Made by a program: the position numbers and the translations under genes. Under the pieces are notes generated by a model that was not told the DNA's origin, did no database searches, and saw only the letters and a program-made list of their open reading frames with translations. Shown one piece after another: positions 14,893 through 20,889 of a DNA stretch of 22,076 bases. Numbering within the stretch: the stretch's first letter is position 1; each line of letters opens with the position of its first letter. The DNA is from Candidatus Staskawiczbacteria bacterium (lineage in GTDB: Bacteria; Patescibacteriota; Minisyncoccia; Minisyncoccales; Staskawiczbacteraceae): NCBI GenBank assembly GCA_943354455.1, contig CALRCB010000006.1, positions 1-22,076 of the forward strand, in the 5' to 3' direction.

Positions 14893-15573
14893 TTATATGA
14901 TAAATCTTCCCTTTACATCATCGCGAATTATTTTACCATCTTCTATTGTAATGACACGCTTGCCTAATTTATTGATAATTTCCCGGTCATGCGTTGATAA
15001 GATGATCGTCTTTCCAGTTTTATTAATTTTTGATAAAAGAGAAACTACTTCATAACTATTATACGGATCTAGATTTCCCGTTGGCTCATCGGCAATAATA
15101 ATATCAGGAAAATTTACCAAGGCGCGCGCCACCGCCAATCGTTGCTGTTCACCACCAGAAAGCTCGTGGGGAAAATTATTAAGTTTATTGACTAAACCAA
15201 TAGCTTCTAGCACCTTTGGCACATTGGTGGCAATTTCTTCATCGGCCTTACCTTCTATTTCCATGATATAGGCCACATTTTCATAAACTGTTTTGGTTGG
15301 CAATAATTTATAATCTTGATAAATAGCGCCGATTTTTCTACGAGTGCTTTGAAGTTCTGTGCTATTCATTCCATTAATATTTTTTCCATTAAAGAAAATA
15401 CTACCCGACGTTGGCTTTTCCAGCCCCAAAATAAGTCTAATTAACGTAGTTTTTCCGGCTCCTGATTTTCCAACAATAGAAACAAACTCTCCTTCTTTTA
15501 CCTCAAAAGAAACGTCTTGCAGGGCAGGCATATCGGGTTCATATATTTTTGTTACGTTTTCAAACTTAATCAT
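14893..15573 (-). CDS. ftsE: Cell division ATP-binding protein FtsE
   Basis: A 226-residue ABC ATPase. Walker A is GKSGAGKTT (35-43), the Q-loop is IYQDYKLL, the signature is LSGGEQQR, Walker B is IIIADEPTG, and the switch His lies in STHDREI. The EPDMPALQDVSFEV segment and adjoining ftsX identify it as FtsE and not another importer ATPase. It powers FtsX conformational changes at the division site. Its ATG overlaps the end of prfB by 8 bp, implying translational coupling. Confidence 0.97.
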   Translation of the reverse strand: MIKFENVTKIYEPDMPALQDVSFEVKEGEFVSIVGKSGAGKTTLIRLILGLEKPTSGSIFFNGKNINGMNSTELQSTRRKIGAIYQDYKLLPTKTVYENVAYIMEIEGKADEEIATNVPKVLEAIGLVNKLNNFPHELSGGEQQRLAVARALVNFPDIIIADEPTGNLDPYNSYEVVSLLSKINKTGKTIILSTHDREIINKLGKRVITIEDGKIIRDDVKGRFII

Positions 15574-16652
15574 CTTTTATTTTTATTTGAGCATTAATAA
15601 ATTCATCCAAATCACCGTCCAACACTTCCTCCGTTTTTGAAGTTTCGACTTGGGTGCGTACATCTTTTACCATCTGATAAGGGTGCAACACATAAGACCT
15701 TATTTGATCTCCCCATGACGCAGGACCAAAATCCCCCTTTATGTCTTTCATTTTTTTCTGGTGCGACTCTTGCCGTAACTGATGTAGTTTTGCGTACAAA
15801 ATCTTCATCGCGTGTTCTCTATTCTTCATCTGCATTCGTTCAGTTTGGCACGAAACCACAATACCACTTGGAATATGAGTAATTCTTATAGCTGATTCAG
15901 TTTTATTCACATACTGACCCCCTGGCCCCGAAGATTTAAATGTTTCCAGTTTTAAATCAGCGGACTTTACCTCAATTTCTGATTGATCTTCTTCTATTTC
16001 CGGTAACACATTAACCAAGGCAAAAGAAGTTTCCCGGGACTTTTGCGAATTAAATGGTGAAATTCTTACTAGTCGATGCACCCCTTGCTCACCCTTTAAA
16101 AATCCATAAGCGTAATTTCCTTCTACTTCTATGGTTACTGATTTGGTGCCAATCCTTCCATCTGGCCCACCCGAATCTCCAAATGACTGGTGTAGTATTT
16201 TTACGATAAACCCTTTTTTCTGACAATATCTTTCGTACATTCGCAAAAGCATCGTTGCCCAATCTTGCGCGTCTTGCCCCCCTGCCCTAGGGAATACTTC
16301 TATCAATGCATTATTTTTATCATACTTTCCTGATAAAAAAATTCGGAATTCTTCTTTTTCAATCTTTTTTTGCAAATCGTCACAAGCTTTTTTCACATCG
16401 GCGCCATCAGACAATCTACTTAATTCTTCTAAATCCTTGCATTCTTTTTTTATTTGCTCAATAACTTCAACTTCTTCTTTCAACCGAGAAACCGCTTGAC
16501 TGACTTTCTTGGCATTCTGCTGATCTTTCCAAAAATCGGCTCCCTGCATTTGCAATTCTAATTCTTTTATTTCTTTTTCTTTAACATTAATATCAAAGCC
16601 GGTCCACTAAAAAATGGACCCTTTCTTTCAATTGATTGATTTCCAAATCCAT
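15566..16652 (-). CDS. prfB: Peptide chain release factor 2, with programmed +1 frameshift
   Basis: RF2 ends translation at UGA and UAA. The long frame shows RISPFNSQ, the SPF tripeptide that recognises UGA, and GPGGQYVN, the GGQ loop that triggers peptidyl-tRNA hydrolysis. The uninterrupted frame alone (15566-16594) lacks a start: it is joined by a +1 shift at CTT-TGA (16593-16598) to an upstream frame beginning ATG 16652, giving about 361 residues, a normal RF2 length. The upstream frame reads MDLEINQLKERVHFLVDRL, then a UGA stop; after the shift it continues DINVKEKEI. An alternative ATG at 16661 would add three residues. It heads an operon with ftsE, ftsX and plsC. UGA recoding as glycine is ruled out by this autoregulated RF2. 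Confidence 0.95.
16593..16620 (-). promoter_or_regulatory. RF2 recoding site with upstream hairpin
   Basis: The slippery CTT-TGA occupies 16593-16598 on the minus strand. Two bases upstream lies an inverted repeat GGTCCA-N8-TGGACC (16601-16620). The AGGGGG-like element that normally sits 3 nt before CTT is absent; the nearest purine-rich stretch, GAAAGG, lies on the 5' side of the hairpin. Confidence 0.8.
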
Positions 16653-16719
16653 ACCTGCCATACATGCAATATAACATATTTTTAAAACTAAAAAAACCTC
16701 AAAATGATAACCCTGTGTG

Positions 16720-16790
16720 AGCCGCTTACAAGAATCGAACTTGTGTCTACGCTTTACGAAAGCGTTGTTCTACCACTTAACTAAAGCGGC
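16720..16790 (-). tRNA. tRNA-Thr (anticodon CGT)
   Basis: The minus strand folds as a 71-nt cloverleaf: acceptor GCCGCTT/AAGCGGC, D arm GTT...AAC, anticodon stem ACGCT/AGCGT with loop TTCGTAA (anticodon CGT), T arm ACAAG-TTCGATT-CTTGT, and discriminator T. CCA is not encoded (CAC follows), unlike the other two tRNAs here. It starts 4 bp after the ftsB stop codon with no room for its own promoter, so it is probably processed from the ftsB transcript. Confidence 0.93.
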
Positions 16791-16794
16791 TTGA

Positions 16795-17184
16795 CTACTT
16801 GCCCACGATCCAACCCCACCATTTTTGTAAAAAATTATGTTTGGCCGTATCAACTTCTTGGATATCAATTTTTGGAATAATAAAAGAAACTGCCTGCTCT
16901 CCCGATTTTTGCAAATCCAACTCTTCTCGGGCCGATTTTTCTATGTACTGGCTGTCATCGGCGTTTTCAATGCCCCACTGTAATTGATTATTATTTTGTT
17001 CAATATCTTTGATTTGTTGTTGCAAACTTAAAACCTTGACTGAGAGTTGTTTTTTTTTGTGGTGAATATTAATATTAGTCACAATTAAAAAAACTGCCAT
17101 GCATAAAATTAAAAACCCAACAATATGTAAAACATATTTTTTCTTGCCACTAGCCTTTTTATTTTTTTTAAAATTTGATAACAT
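16795..17184 (-). CDS. FtsB/DivIC-type septum formation initiator
   Basis: A 129-residue bitopic membrane protein: a basic N-terminus (KKNKKASGKKK), one helix at about 18-40, and an external coiled coil (about 43-75, LSVKVLSLQQQIKDIEQNNN). A short conserved-looking segment then matches the family pattern SQYIEKSAREELDLQKSGEQ, close to the 'E..AR..l.l..pgE' motif of FtsB/DivIC. The family links FtsL and FtsQ/DivIB in the divisome. It is followed directly by tRNA-Thr, and a tiny plus-strand gene starts only 8 bp beyond its ATG. Confidence 0.9.
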   Translation of the reverse strand: MLSNFKKNKKASGKKKYVLHIVGFLILCMAVFLIVTNINIHHKKKQLSVKVLSLQQQIKDIEQNNNQLQWGIENADDSQYIEKSAREELDLQKSGEQAVSFIIPKIDIQEVDTAKHNFLQKWWGWIVGK

Positions 17185-17192
17185 AATATAAT

Positions 17193-17300
17193 ATGAAAAT
17201 GAAATATAAAAAATTATTCCGCGTCGGCTGGACTATTCTAATAATCATTATAGCGTTTTGCACTATTTTATCTTTAGTTGGTGGAGGTTTTATGCAATAA
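17193..17300 (+). CDS. 35-residue single-pass membrane peptide
   Basis: A short plus-strand frame from ATG 17193 to TAA 17300. It has a basic start (MKMKYKKLFRVG), a hydrophobic helix WTILIIIIAFCTILSLVG and a GGGFMQ end. It is followed by a bidirectional terminator. Similar tiny membrane proteins are common in Patescibacteria, to my recollection, often near division genes. There is no Shine-Dalgarno site; a TATAAT at 17187-17192 just before the ATG could instead place the transcript start near the second Met (17199), giving a leaderless mRNA. It diverges from ftsB with 8 bp between start codons. Function is unknown. Confidence 0.6.
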   Translation: MKMKYKKLFRVGWTILIIIIAFCTILSLVGGGFMQ

Positions 17301-17334
17301 TCTATCTACGTTAAATATTAGCAAAATTAGTACA

Positions 17335-17370
17335 AAAAAAACAGCCCGATTTTAATTCCAGCTGTTTTTT
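17335..17370. terminator. Bidirectional terminator between convergent genes
   Basis: The arms AAAAACAGC (ending 17345) and GCTGTTTTT (from 17361) form a hairpin with A and T runs on both sides. It lies downstream of the plus-strand peptide gene and of the minus-strand membrane protein gene, so it can end both. Confidence 0.8.
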
Positions 17371-17373
17371 ATT

Positions 17374-17922
17374 TTAAACAAGTGCTATTTTTTTAATAGT
17401 GTTTTCATAAACAGACAAGATTCTTTTTGCCTGATCTGAATCTAATTTATAATCAGGCTCGTAAACAGCGGCGTTTCTTATCGCGTGAGCCTCTAAAATT
17501 TCTTCTGAATTGCTAATCGTTTTTTTACCAGCACTGGCAATCAGTTCTTCAAAGGTATCTCCCTGAAAATCGGCGTCTTGCAATGTTTCATACAGGTAAT
17601 CATCAGCCTCTATAATGGCTAATTTTAAATCGGCTTCAGTGCCGGAAGCCATTCTATTTTTAATTTTTTTCCAACTTTTATTTACCTTGTTCAGTCCAAA
17701 TGTTTCTTTGGAAATAAATTCTATTGTATCTTGTAAAAATTTATACTGAAGATAACTACTGTTAATATAAAAATATATTACCGCAATTAAAAAAAACAGT
17801 GCGAATAGAATAAACGCCATTTTTATAGGAAAAAGTGCCTGCTGAATACTAGGCGAAGAAATAAAATAAATAAATTCTTTTATTCCCAATGTTGTATAAA
17901 TAAGATCCCAATCAATAAACAT
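17374..17922 (-). CDS. Membrane-anchored protein of a Patescibacteria-type family
   Basis: The frame is open from 17994, but that start lies inside gatA; the ATG at 17922, 5 nt after the gatA stop, gives a more natural 182-residue protein. Residues 30-53 form a single membrane helix (MAFILFALFFLIAVIYFYIN). The cytoplasmic part contains WKKIKNRMASGTEADLKLAI, then a helical domain ending EAHAIRNAAVYEPDYKLDSD and a C-terminal helix. I recall many Patescibacteria proteins with this 'WxKIxxRL..G.E.DxKLAxIEAD ... RN..aHEPdf.l' pattern, of unknown function. It is the last gene of the gatC-gatA operon. Confidence 0.8.
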   Translation of the reverse strand: MFIDWDLIYTTLGIKEFIYFISSPSIQQALFPIKMAFILFALFFLIAVIYFYINSSYLQYKFLQDTIEFISKETFGLNKVNKSWKKIKNRMASGTEADLKLAIIEADDYLYETLQDADFQGDTFEELIASAGKKTISNSEEILEAHAIRNAAVYEPDYKLDSDQAKRILSVYENTIKKIALV

Positions 17923-17926
17923 ACAT

Positions 17927-19357
17927 TTATAATAACATTTTTTCCAACTGCGAAGCAACGGACAAGATAGTATTTTCTTCAAAGTAATTTCCAATGATTT
18001 GCAACCCCACCGGCAATTTACCTATCCTACCTGCCGGTATTGAAAGCGCAGGCAATCCGGCCAATTTTAGTGGGCAGGTATAAATATCCATCAAATACAT
18101 TGCTAACGGGTCACTGGATTTTTCTCCGATGTTAAATGCTGGAATTGGTGAAACGGGCGAAAAAATCACATCTACTTTTTCAAATGATTGCGCAAAATCC
18201 TGTTTTATCAACTCTTTAATTTCCTGCGCTTTTTTATAGTAAGCATCATAATATCCACTGGAGAGTGCATAAGTCCCAATTAAAATTCGACGTTTGGGCT
18301 CTACTCCAAAGCCTACCCCTCTGCTTTTTAAGTATACATCTAACAGATTTGGGGCATCTTGTTGGCTTTTACCATATTTTATGCCGTCAAACCTAGCTAA
18401 GTTGGCCGAAACTTCTGATGGAACAATAATATAGTAACAAGCAATAGCATAGTTTGTCATCGACAAACTAATTGGCACAATTTTTGCCCCGGCGTCTTCG
18501 GCTTTTTTAATGGCTTCTTTAATTATTTTTTCTACTTGTGGGTCAAGCCCCTCCGCAAAATATTCTTTTGGTACTCCAATTTTTAAATCCTTCAAAGAAA
18601 CTTCTTTGGTTTCAAATTTGTAATCAGCACTAGTGGAATCCATACTATCTTTTCCAGAAATAACATCAAACACAATTTTGGCATCTTCAATAGTTTTGGC
18701 TATCGGGCCGATTTGATCAAGTGATGACGCCATAGCAATTAACCCATGCCTTGAAACAGCCCCATAGGTTGGATTTAGCCCCACCACACCACAAAACGAT
18801 GCCGGCAAGCGAATTGACCCACCTGTATCTGATGCCAAAGAAAACACCGCTTGTTTAGAAGCAACTGAAGCCGCCGATCCACCTGAACTTCCCCCGCTCA
18901 CCTTTGTTAAATCGTGAGGATTTTTAGTGACCTTAAACGCAGAATTTTCAGTGGAAACACCCATAGCAAATTCGTCTAAATTGGTTTTTCCTAAAATAAC
19001 TGCGCCCTGTTCTTTTAATCTTTTAATAACTGTCGCGTCATAAGGTGCCACATAATTTTCCAACATTTTTGATCCGGCAGTCGCCTTTTCTCCTTGAACT
19101 AAAATGGCGTCTTTAATAGAACATGGAATTCCGCATAATAACGGAAAGTCATTTCCGCTGGCAATTATTTCATCGGCTTTTTTTGCTTGCTCCAATGCCA
19201 AATTTTCCGTAACCGTCAAAAACGCGTGAATTTTTGAATCAGTTTTTTTTATTTGCCCTAAATACTCTTTGGTTACCTCAACCGAAGTAAACTGCTTTTT
19301 TTTAAAACCTTCGTGAAGCTGAACTATTGTTAGGTCAAGAATATCCATTTGTCGCAT
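17927..19357 (-). CDS. gatA: Aspartyl/glutamyl-tRNA amidotransferase subunit A
   Basis: A 476-residue amidase-signature enzyme that releases ammonia from glutamine so GatB can amidate Glu-tRNA-Gln or Asp-tRNA-Asn. The catalytic triad is visible: Lys82 in CSIKDAI, the cis-Ser in GGSSGGSAA (about S157), and nucleophile Ser181 in SDTGGSIRLP. Length is normal. Met4 is an alternative start (MDILDL). It lies 34 bp after gatC. gatB is not in the window. The tRNA-Gln in this window is a plausible substrate. Confidence 0.96.
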   Translation of the reverse strand: MRQMDILDLTIVQLHEGFKKKQFTSVEVTKEYLGQIKKTDSKIHAFLTVTENLALEQAKKADEIIASGNDFPLLCGIPCSIKDAILVQGEKATAGSKMLENYVAPYDATVIKRLKEQGAVILGKTNLDEFAMGVSTENSAFKVTKNPHDLTKVSGGSSGGSAASVASKQAVFSLASDTGGSIRLPASFCGVVGLNPTYGAVSRHGLIAMASSLDQIGPIAKTIEDAKIVFDVISGKDSMDSTSADYKFETKEVSLKDLKIGVPKEYFAEGLDPQVEKIIKEAIKKAEDAGAKIVPISLSMTNYAIACYYIIVPSEVSANLARFDGIKYGKSQQDAPNLLDVYLKSRGVGFGVEPKRRILIGTYALSSGYYDAYYKKAQEIKELIKQDFAQSFEKVDVIFSPVSPIPAFNIGEKSSDPLAMYLMDIYTCPLKLAGLPALSIPAGRIGKLPVGLQIIGNYFEENTILSVASQLEKMLL

Positions 19358-19391
19358 AATAACTATACCGTAATTTCCACACCTTTGAAAA

Positions 19392-19679
19392 TTAGAGTAT
19401 AGACTTTACTTTTATATAATCTTCTTTTTTATCGGGGGCCAGCCCAATTAAATTATTTGCCAAACTGGCAGGCATTGTTATTACTTCATCCATTCGCAAA
19501 GAATTATTTTGGTGTTTATCCTTCACCTCTTTTTGTTTTTTTAATTTTGGCGCATTTTTTAAAATATCAAAATAATCCAAAACCGATGACAAATCTTTTT
19601 GCATTTTTTCCACTTCAATTTCAGTTAATTCTAATCGCGCCAATTTGGCAATTTTTAATACCTCTTCTTTACTTATCAT
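19392..19679 (-). CDS. gatC: Aspartyl/glutamyl-tRNA amidotransferase subunit C
   Basis: A small GatC that wraps around GatA and GatB and stabilises the complex. The family pattern is clear: ISKEEVLKIAKLARLELTE at the N-terminus, DLSSVLDYFDIL in the middle, LRMDEV and a C-terminal motif. I chose ATG 19679 (95 residues) because homologues begin at this Met; the frame is open to 19706, where nine extra residues would overlap the predicted promoter. No Shine-Dalgarno site is evident, and the promoter lies almost on top of the start, suggesting a very short or leaderless mRNA. Confidence 0.92.
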   Translation of the reverse strand: MISKEEVLKIAKLARLELTEIEVEKMQKDLSSVLDYFDILKNAPKLKKQKEVKDKHQNNSLRMDEVITMPASLANNLIGLAPDKKEDYIKVKSIL

Positions 19680-19687
19680 ATTCATAA

Positions 19688-19716
19688 ATCTTACCAAACT
19701 TGACAAAATACCTCAA
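19688..19716 (-). promoter_or_regulatory. Possible promoter of the gatC-gatA operon
   Basis: On the minus strand TTGAGG (19711-19716) and TAAGAT (19688-19693) are 17 bp apart. The predicted start falls about 2 nt before the gatC ATG. It lies between the two TTGACAA direct repeats of the neighbouring cassette. Confidence 0.45.
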
Positions 19717-19730
19717 CTATTGACAATTTA
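19700..19730 (+). repeat. Two TTGACAA-type direct repeats, 20 bp apart
   Basis: TTGACAAAATA (19700-19710) and TTGACAATTTA (19720-19730) are direct repeats with start points exactly 20 bp apart, about two helical turns. The second includes the -35 box of the ribbon-helix-helix gene. A third copy, TTGACAATTCA, is at 20859-20869 before the coiled-coil gene. They could be operator sites, or coincident -35-like sequence. Confidence 0.45.
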
Positions 19731-19748
19731 CATGCATAATGATACAAT
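19720..19748 (+). promoter_or_regulatory. Promoter of the ribbon-helix-helix gene
   Basis: Consensus TTGACA (19720-19725) and TACAAT (19743-19748) with 17-bp spacing. The leader is about 50 nt and carries AAAAAGGAG. Confidence 0.8.
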
Positions 19749-19805
19749 CAAAGAACGAGGTCAAATATTGTGTTTGTACCTTAAAAATCCAAAAAGGAGT
19801 CTGAC

Positions 19806-20117
19806 TTGGAACCCACTGAAAAAACCGGGCTGAAAAATGAAGTGAAACAACTTCTGACTATTCGCCTGGAGCCCAGTATTGTCACAAAAATTGACGCCAT
19901 TCGGGCTTCAGACAAAGCGACTCGATCGCAGACTATTCGGCGAGCAGTCCTGTCCTTCTTTGATTCGGAGGGGAAGGAAGCTGATGTCAGAAAATCCAGC
20001 TTTGCTGAAGCCGTTTACGAGGCGTTAATGAAGGAGATTGAATCAGGCAAGCTCCTTTCTTTGGAAGATCCGAAAACTGGAGAAAAAATCCGGGTTCTCA
20101 TCCCGGTTCTAAAGTAG
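19806..20117 (+). CDS. Ribbon-helix-helix (CopG/Arc-like) DNA-binding protein
   Basis: A 103-residue protein. Residues 16-52 fit a ribbon-helix-helix fold: strand LLTIRLEP, helix SIVTKIDAIRAS, then the turn and second helix RSQTIRRAVLSFF. The C-terminal half (FAEAVYEALMKEIESGKLL and a final IRVLIPVLK) may mediate assembly or bind a partner. The start is TTG at 19806, supported by AGGAG six bases upstream. Such proteins act as repressors, often of their own promoters or as antitoxins. It is a stand-alone unit with promoter and terminator, less AT-rich than gatC beside it, on the strand opposite to the core genes. No toxin gene is directly adjacent in the same direction. Confidence 0.85.
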   Translation: MEPTEKTGLKNEVKQLLTIRLEPSIVTKIDAIRASDKATRSQTIRRAVLSFFDSEGKEADVRKSSFAEAVYEALMKEIESGKLLSLEDPKTGEKIRVLIPVLK

Positions 20118-20127
20118 AAACAAGCAA

Positions 20128-20166
20128 AAGCCCACTTACGCAACCGCGTTCGTGGGCTTCTTTTTT
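20128..20166 (+). terminator. Terminator of the ribbon-helix-helix gene
   Basis: AAGCCCAC (20128-20135) pairs with GTGGGCTT (20152-20159), with an inner ACGC/GCGT stem, followed by CTTTTTTT. It starts 10 nt after the stop codon and is closely related to the terminator at 21867-21902. Confidence 0.92.
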
Positions 20167-20178
20167 TACAAAAATAAT

Positions 20179-20214
20179 TATGCAGAATTACTACGATCGT
20201 GGTATTTTTGCATA
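20179..20214. repeat. 36-bp imperfect palindrome between convergent cassettes
   Basis: The outer arms TATGCA (20179-20184) and TGCATA (20209-20214) and the core TACTACGATCGTGGTA (20189-20204, centred on ACGATCGT) form one continuous symmetric sequence of 18-bp arms with one mismatch and two G-T pairs. It has no T run of its own and no unpaired loop, so it looks more like a protein-binding or recombination site than a terminator. Confidence 0.6.
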
Positions 20215-20230
20215 GATTTAATGGAAGTAT

Positions 20231-20266
20231 CAAAAAAAATCCTCGAGTATGGGCGTACTCAAGGAT
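20231..20266 (-). terminator. Terminator of the 143-residue orphan gene
   Basis: On the minus strand ATCCTTGAGTA (20256-20266) pairs with TACTCGAGGAT (20239-20249) with one mismatch and a 6-nt loop, followed by eight T. It starts 11 nt after the stop codon. Confidence 0.9.
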
Positions 20267-20277
20267 ATGTTTGTTGC

Positions 20278-20709
20278 TTACTTGCCGGAGGGGTTGAAAG
20301 GTGGCCTCGGCAAATTTGAAGGAGGCGGGGCTGCCCACACTTCCCAATTATTACACAAGGATAGTGTCCAGCCAAAAGATTGTGGCCATCGATCAGCCAC
20401 CGAATGCCAGAAACTGCTCAACGCGAAGTTCAGCAAGTTATGGAGGTGATTCCCATGAAGAATGTCGTCGGGAGCCAACGCCTGAGGTATCGGCTGGCCG
20501 GGATACTTTTGTTGCATTTCAAACACAAATCTTTGCACCCTTGTTTGCGACCTGAGGGACAACCCCCAGCTACGCTTCAGGTAATCGTCCCCGGTTATTG
20601 ATCCTACCAACCATTTACCGGGAACATTCCCCAGTTCAACTTGAGGAGACATCAATTGTGATGCGTCCACCTTTTTGGTTTCCATTGCGATTTTTATGAT
20701 CAGATCCAT
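20278..20709 (-). CDS. Orphan 143-residue protein, function unknown
   Basis: I do not recognise a family. The start ATG 20709 is set by a strong AGGAGAGG (20716-20723) 6 nt upstream; the frame opens further to 20748, but that part precedes the ribosome site. The N-terminal half begins MDLIIKIAMETKKVDASQLM and is of ordinary composition. The C-terminal third is rich in Trp and Pro (RWPQSFGW, EVWAAPPPSNLPRPPFNP). Such composition might suggest an out-of-frame reading, but the stop is followed at once by a strong terminator and a promoter is correctly placed upstream, so I accept the whole frame. No signal peptide or clear membrane helix. It is the middle unit of the island, opposite in direction to the units on each side. 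Confidence 0.65.
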   Translation of the reverse strand: MDLIIKIAMETKKVDASQLMSPQVELGNVPGKWLVGSITGDDYLKRSWGLSLRSQTRVQRFVFEMQQKYPGQPIPQALAPDDILHGNHLHNLLNFALSSFWHSVADRWPQSFGWTLSLCNNWEVWAAPPPSNLPRPPFNPSGK

Positions 20710-20785
20710 AAGGCACCTCTCCTTTTGAGAAATGAACTCACGCAACAAGTGTGAATTACCATTCTCAATAATATGTACTTTTTAA

Positions 20786-20814
20786 ACTATACCATATTAT
20801 GAGCAAAATTACAA
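20786..20814 (-). promoter_or_regulatory. Promoter of the 143-residue orphan gene
   Basis: On the minus strand TTGTAA (20809-20814) and TATAGT (20786-20791) with 17-bp spacing. Its -35 lies 6 bp from the -35 of the divergent promoter of the coiled-coil gene. Confidence 0.65.
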
Positions 20815-20820
20815 TGCCCA

Positions 20821-20848
20821 TTGACTTTTCTTGTAATAATGATATATT
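20821..20848 (+). promoter_or_regulatory. Promoter of the coiled-coil gene
   Basis: TTGACT (20821-20826) and TATATT (20843-20848) are 16 bp apart. The sequence AATGATA at the -10 is shared with the ribbon-helix-helix promoter. A TTGACAATTCA copy (20859-20869) lies just downstream, and GAGGA (20880-20884) precedes the ATG. Confidence 0.6.
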
Positions 20849-20889
20849 AAATCATTCTTTGACAATTCAACCCCTTACCGAGGACTCCC

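Noticed and set aside
16593..16595. UGA in prfB as a disabling mutation or as a recoded sense codon
   Set aside because: CTT-TGA at the right place, with both frames matching RF2 on either side, is the known programmed frameshift; a separate UGA code would make RF2 unnecessary.
20179..20225. A dif/Xer recombination site
   Set aside because: The TTTTTGCATA stretch recalls one dif arm, but no matching second arm with a 6-bp centre is present.
20015..20347. 110-codon minus-strand frame
   Set aside because: It runs through two terminators and antisense to the well-supported ribbon-helix-helix gene.
20249..20601. Plus-strand frames overlapping the 143-residue orphan
   Set aside because: They have no promoter, ribosome site or terminator in the right place, whereas the minus-strand frame has all three.
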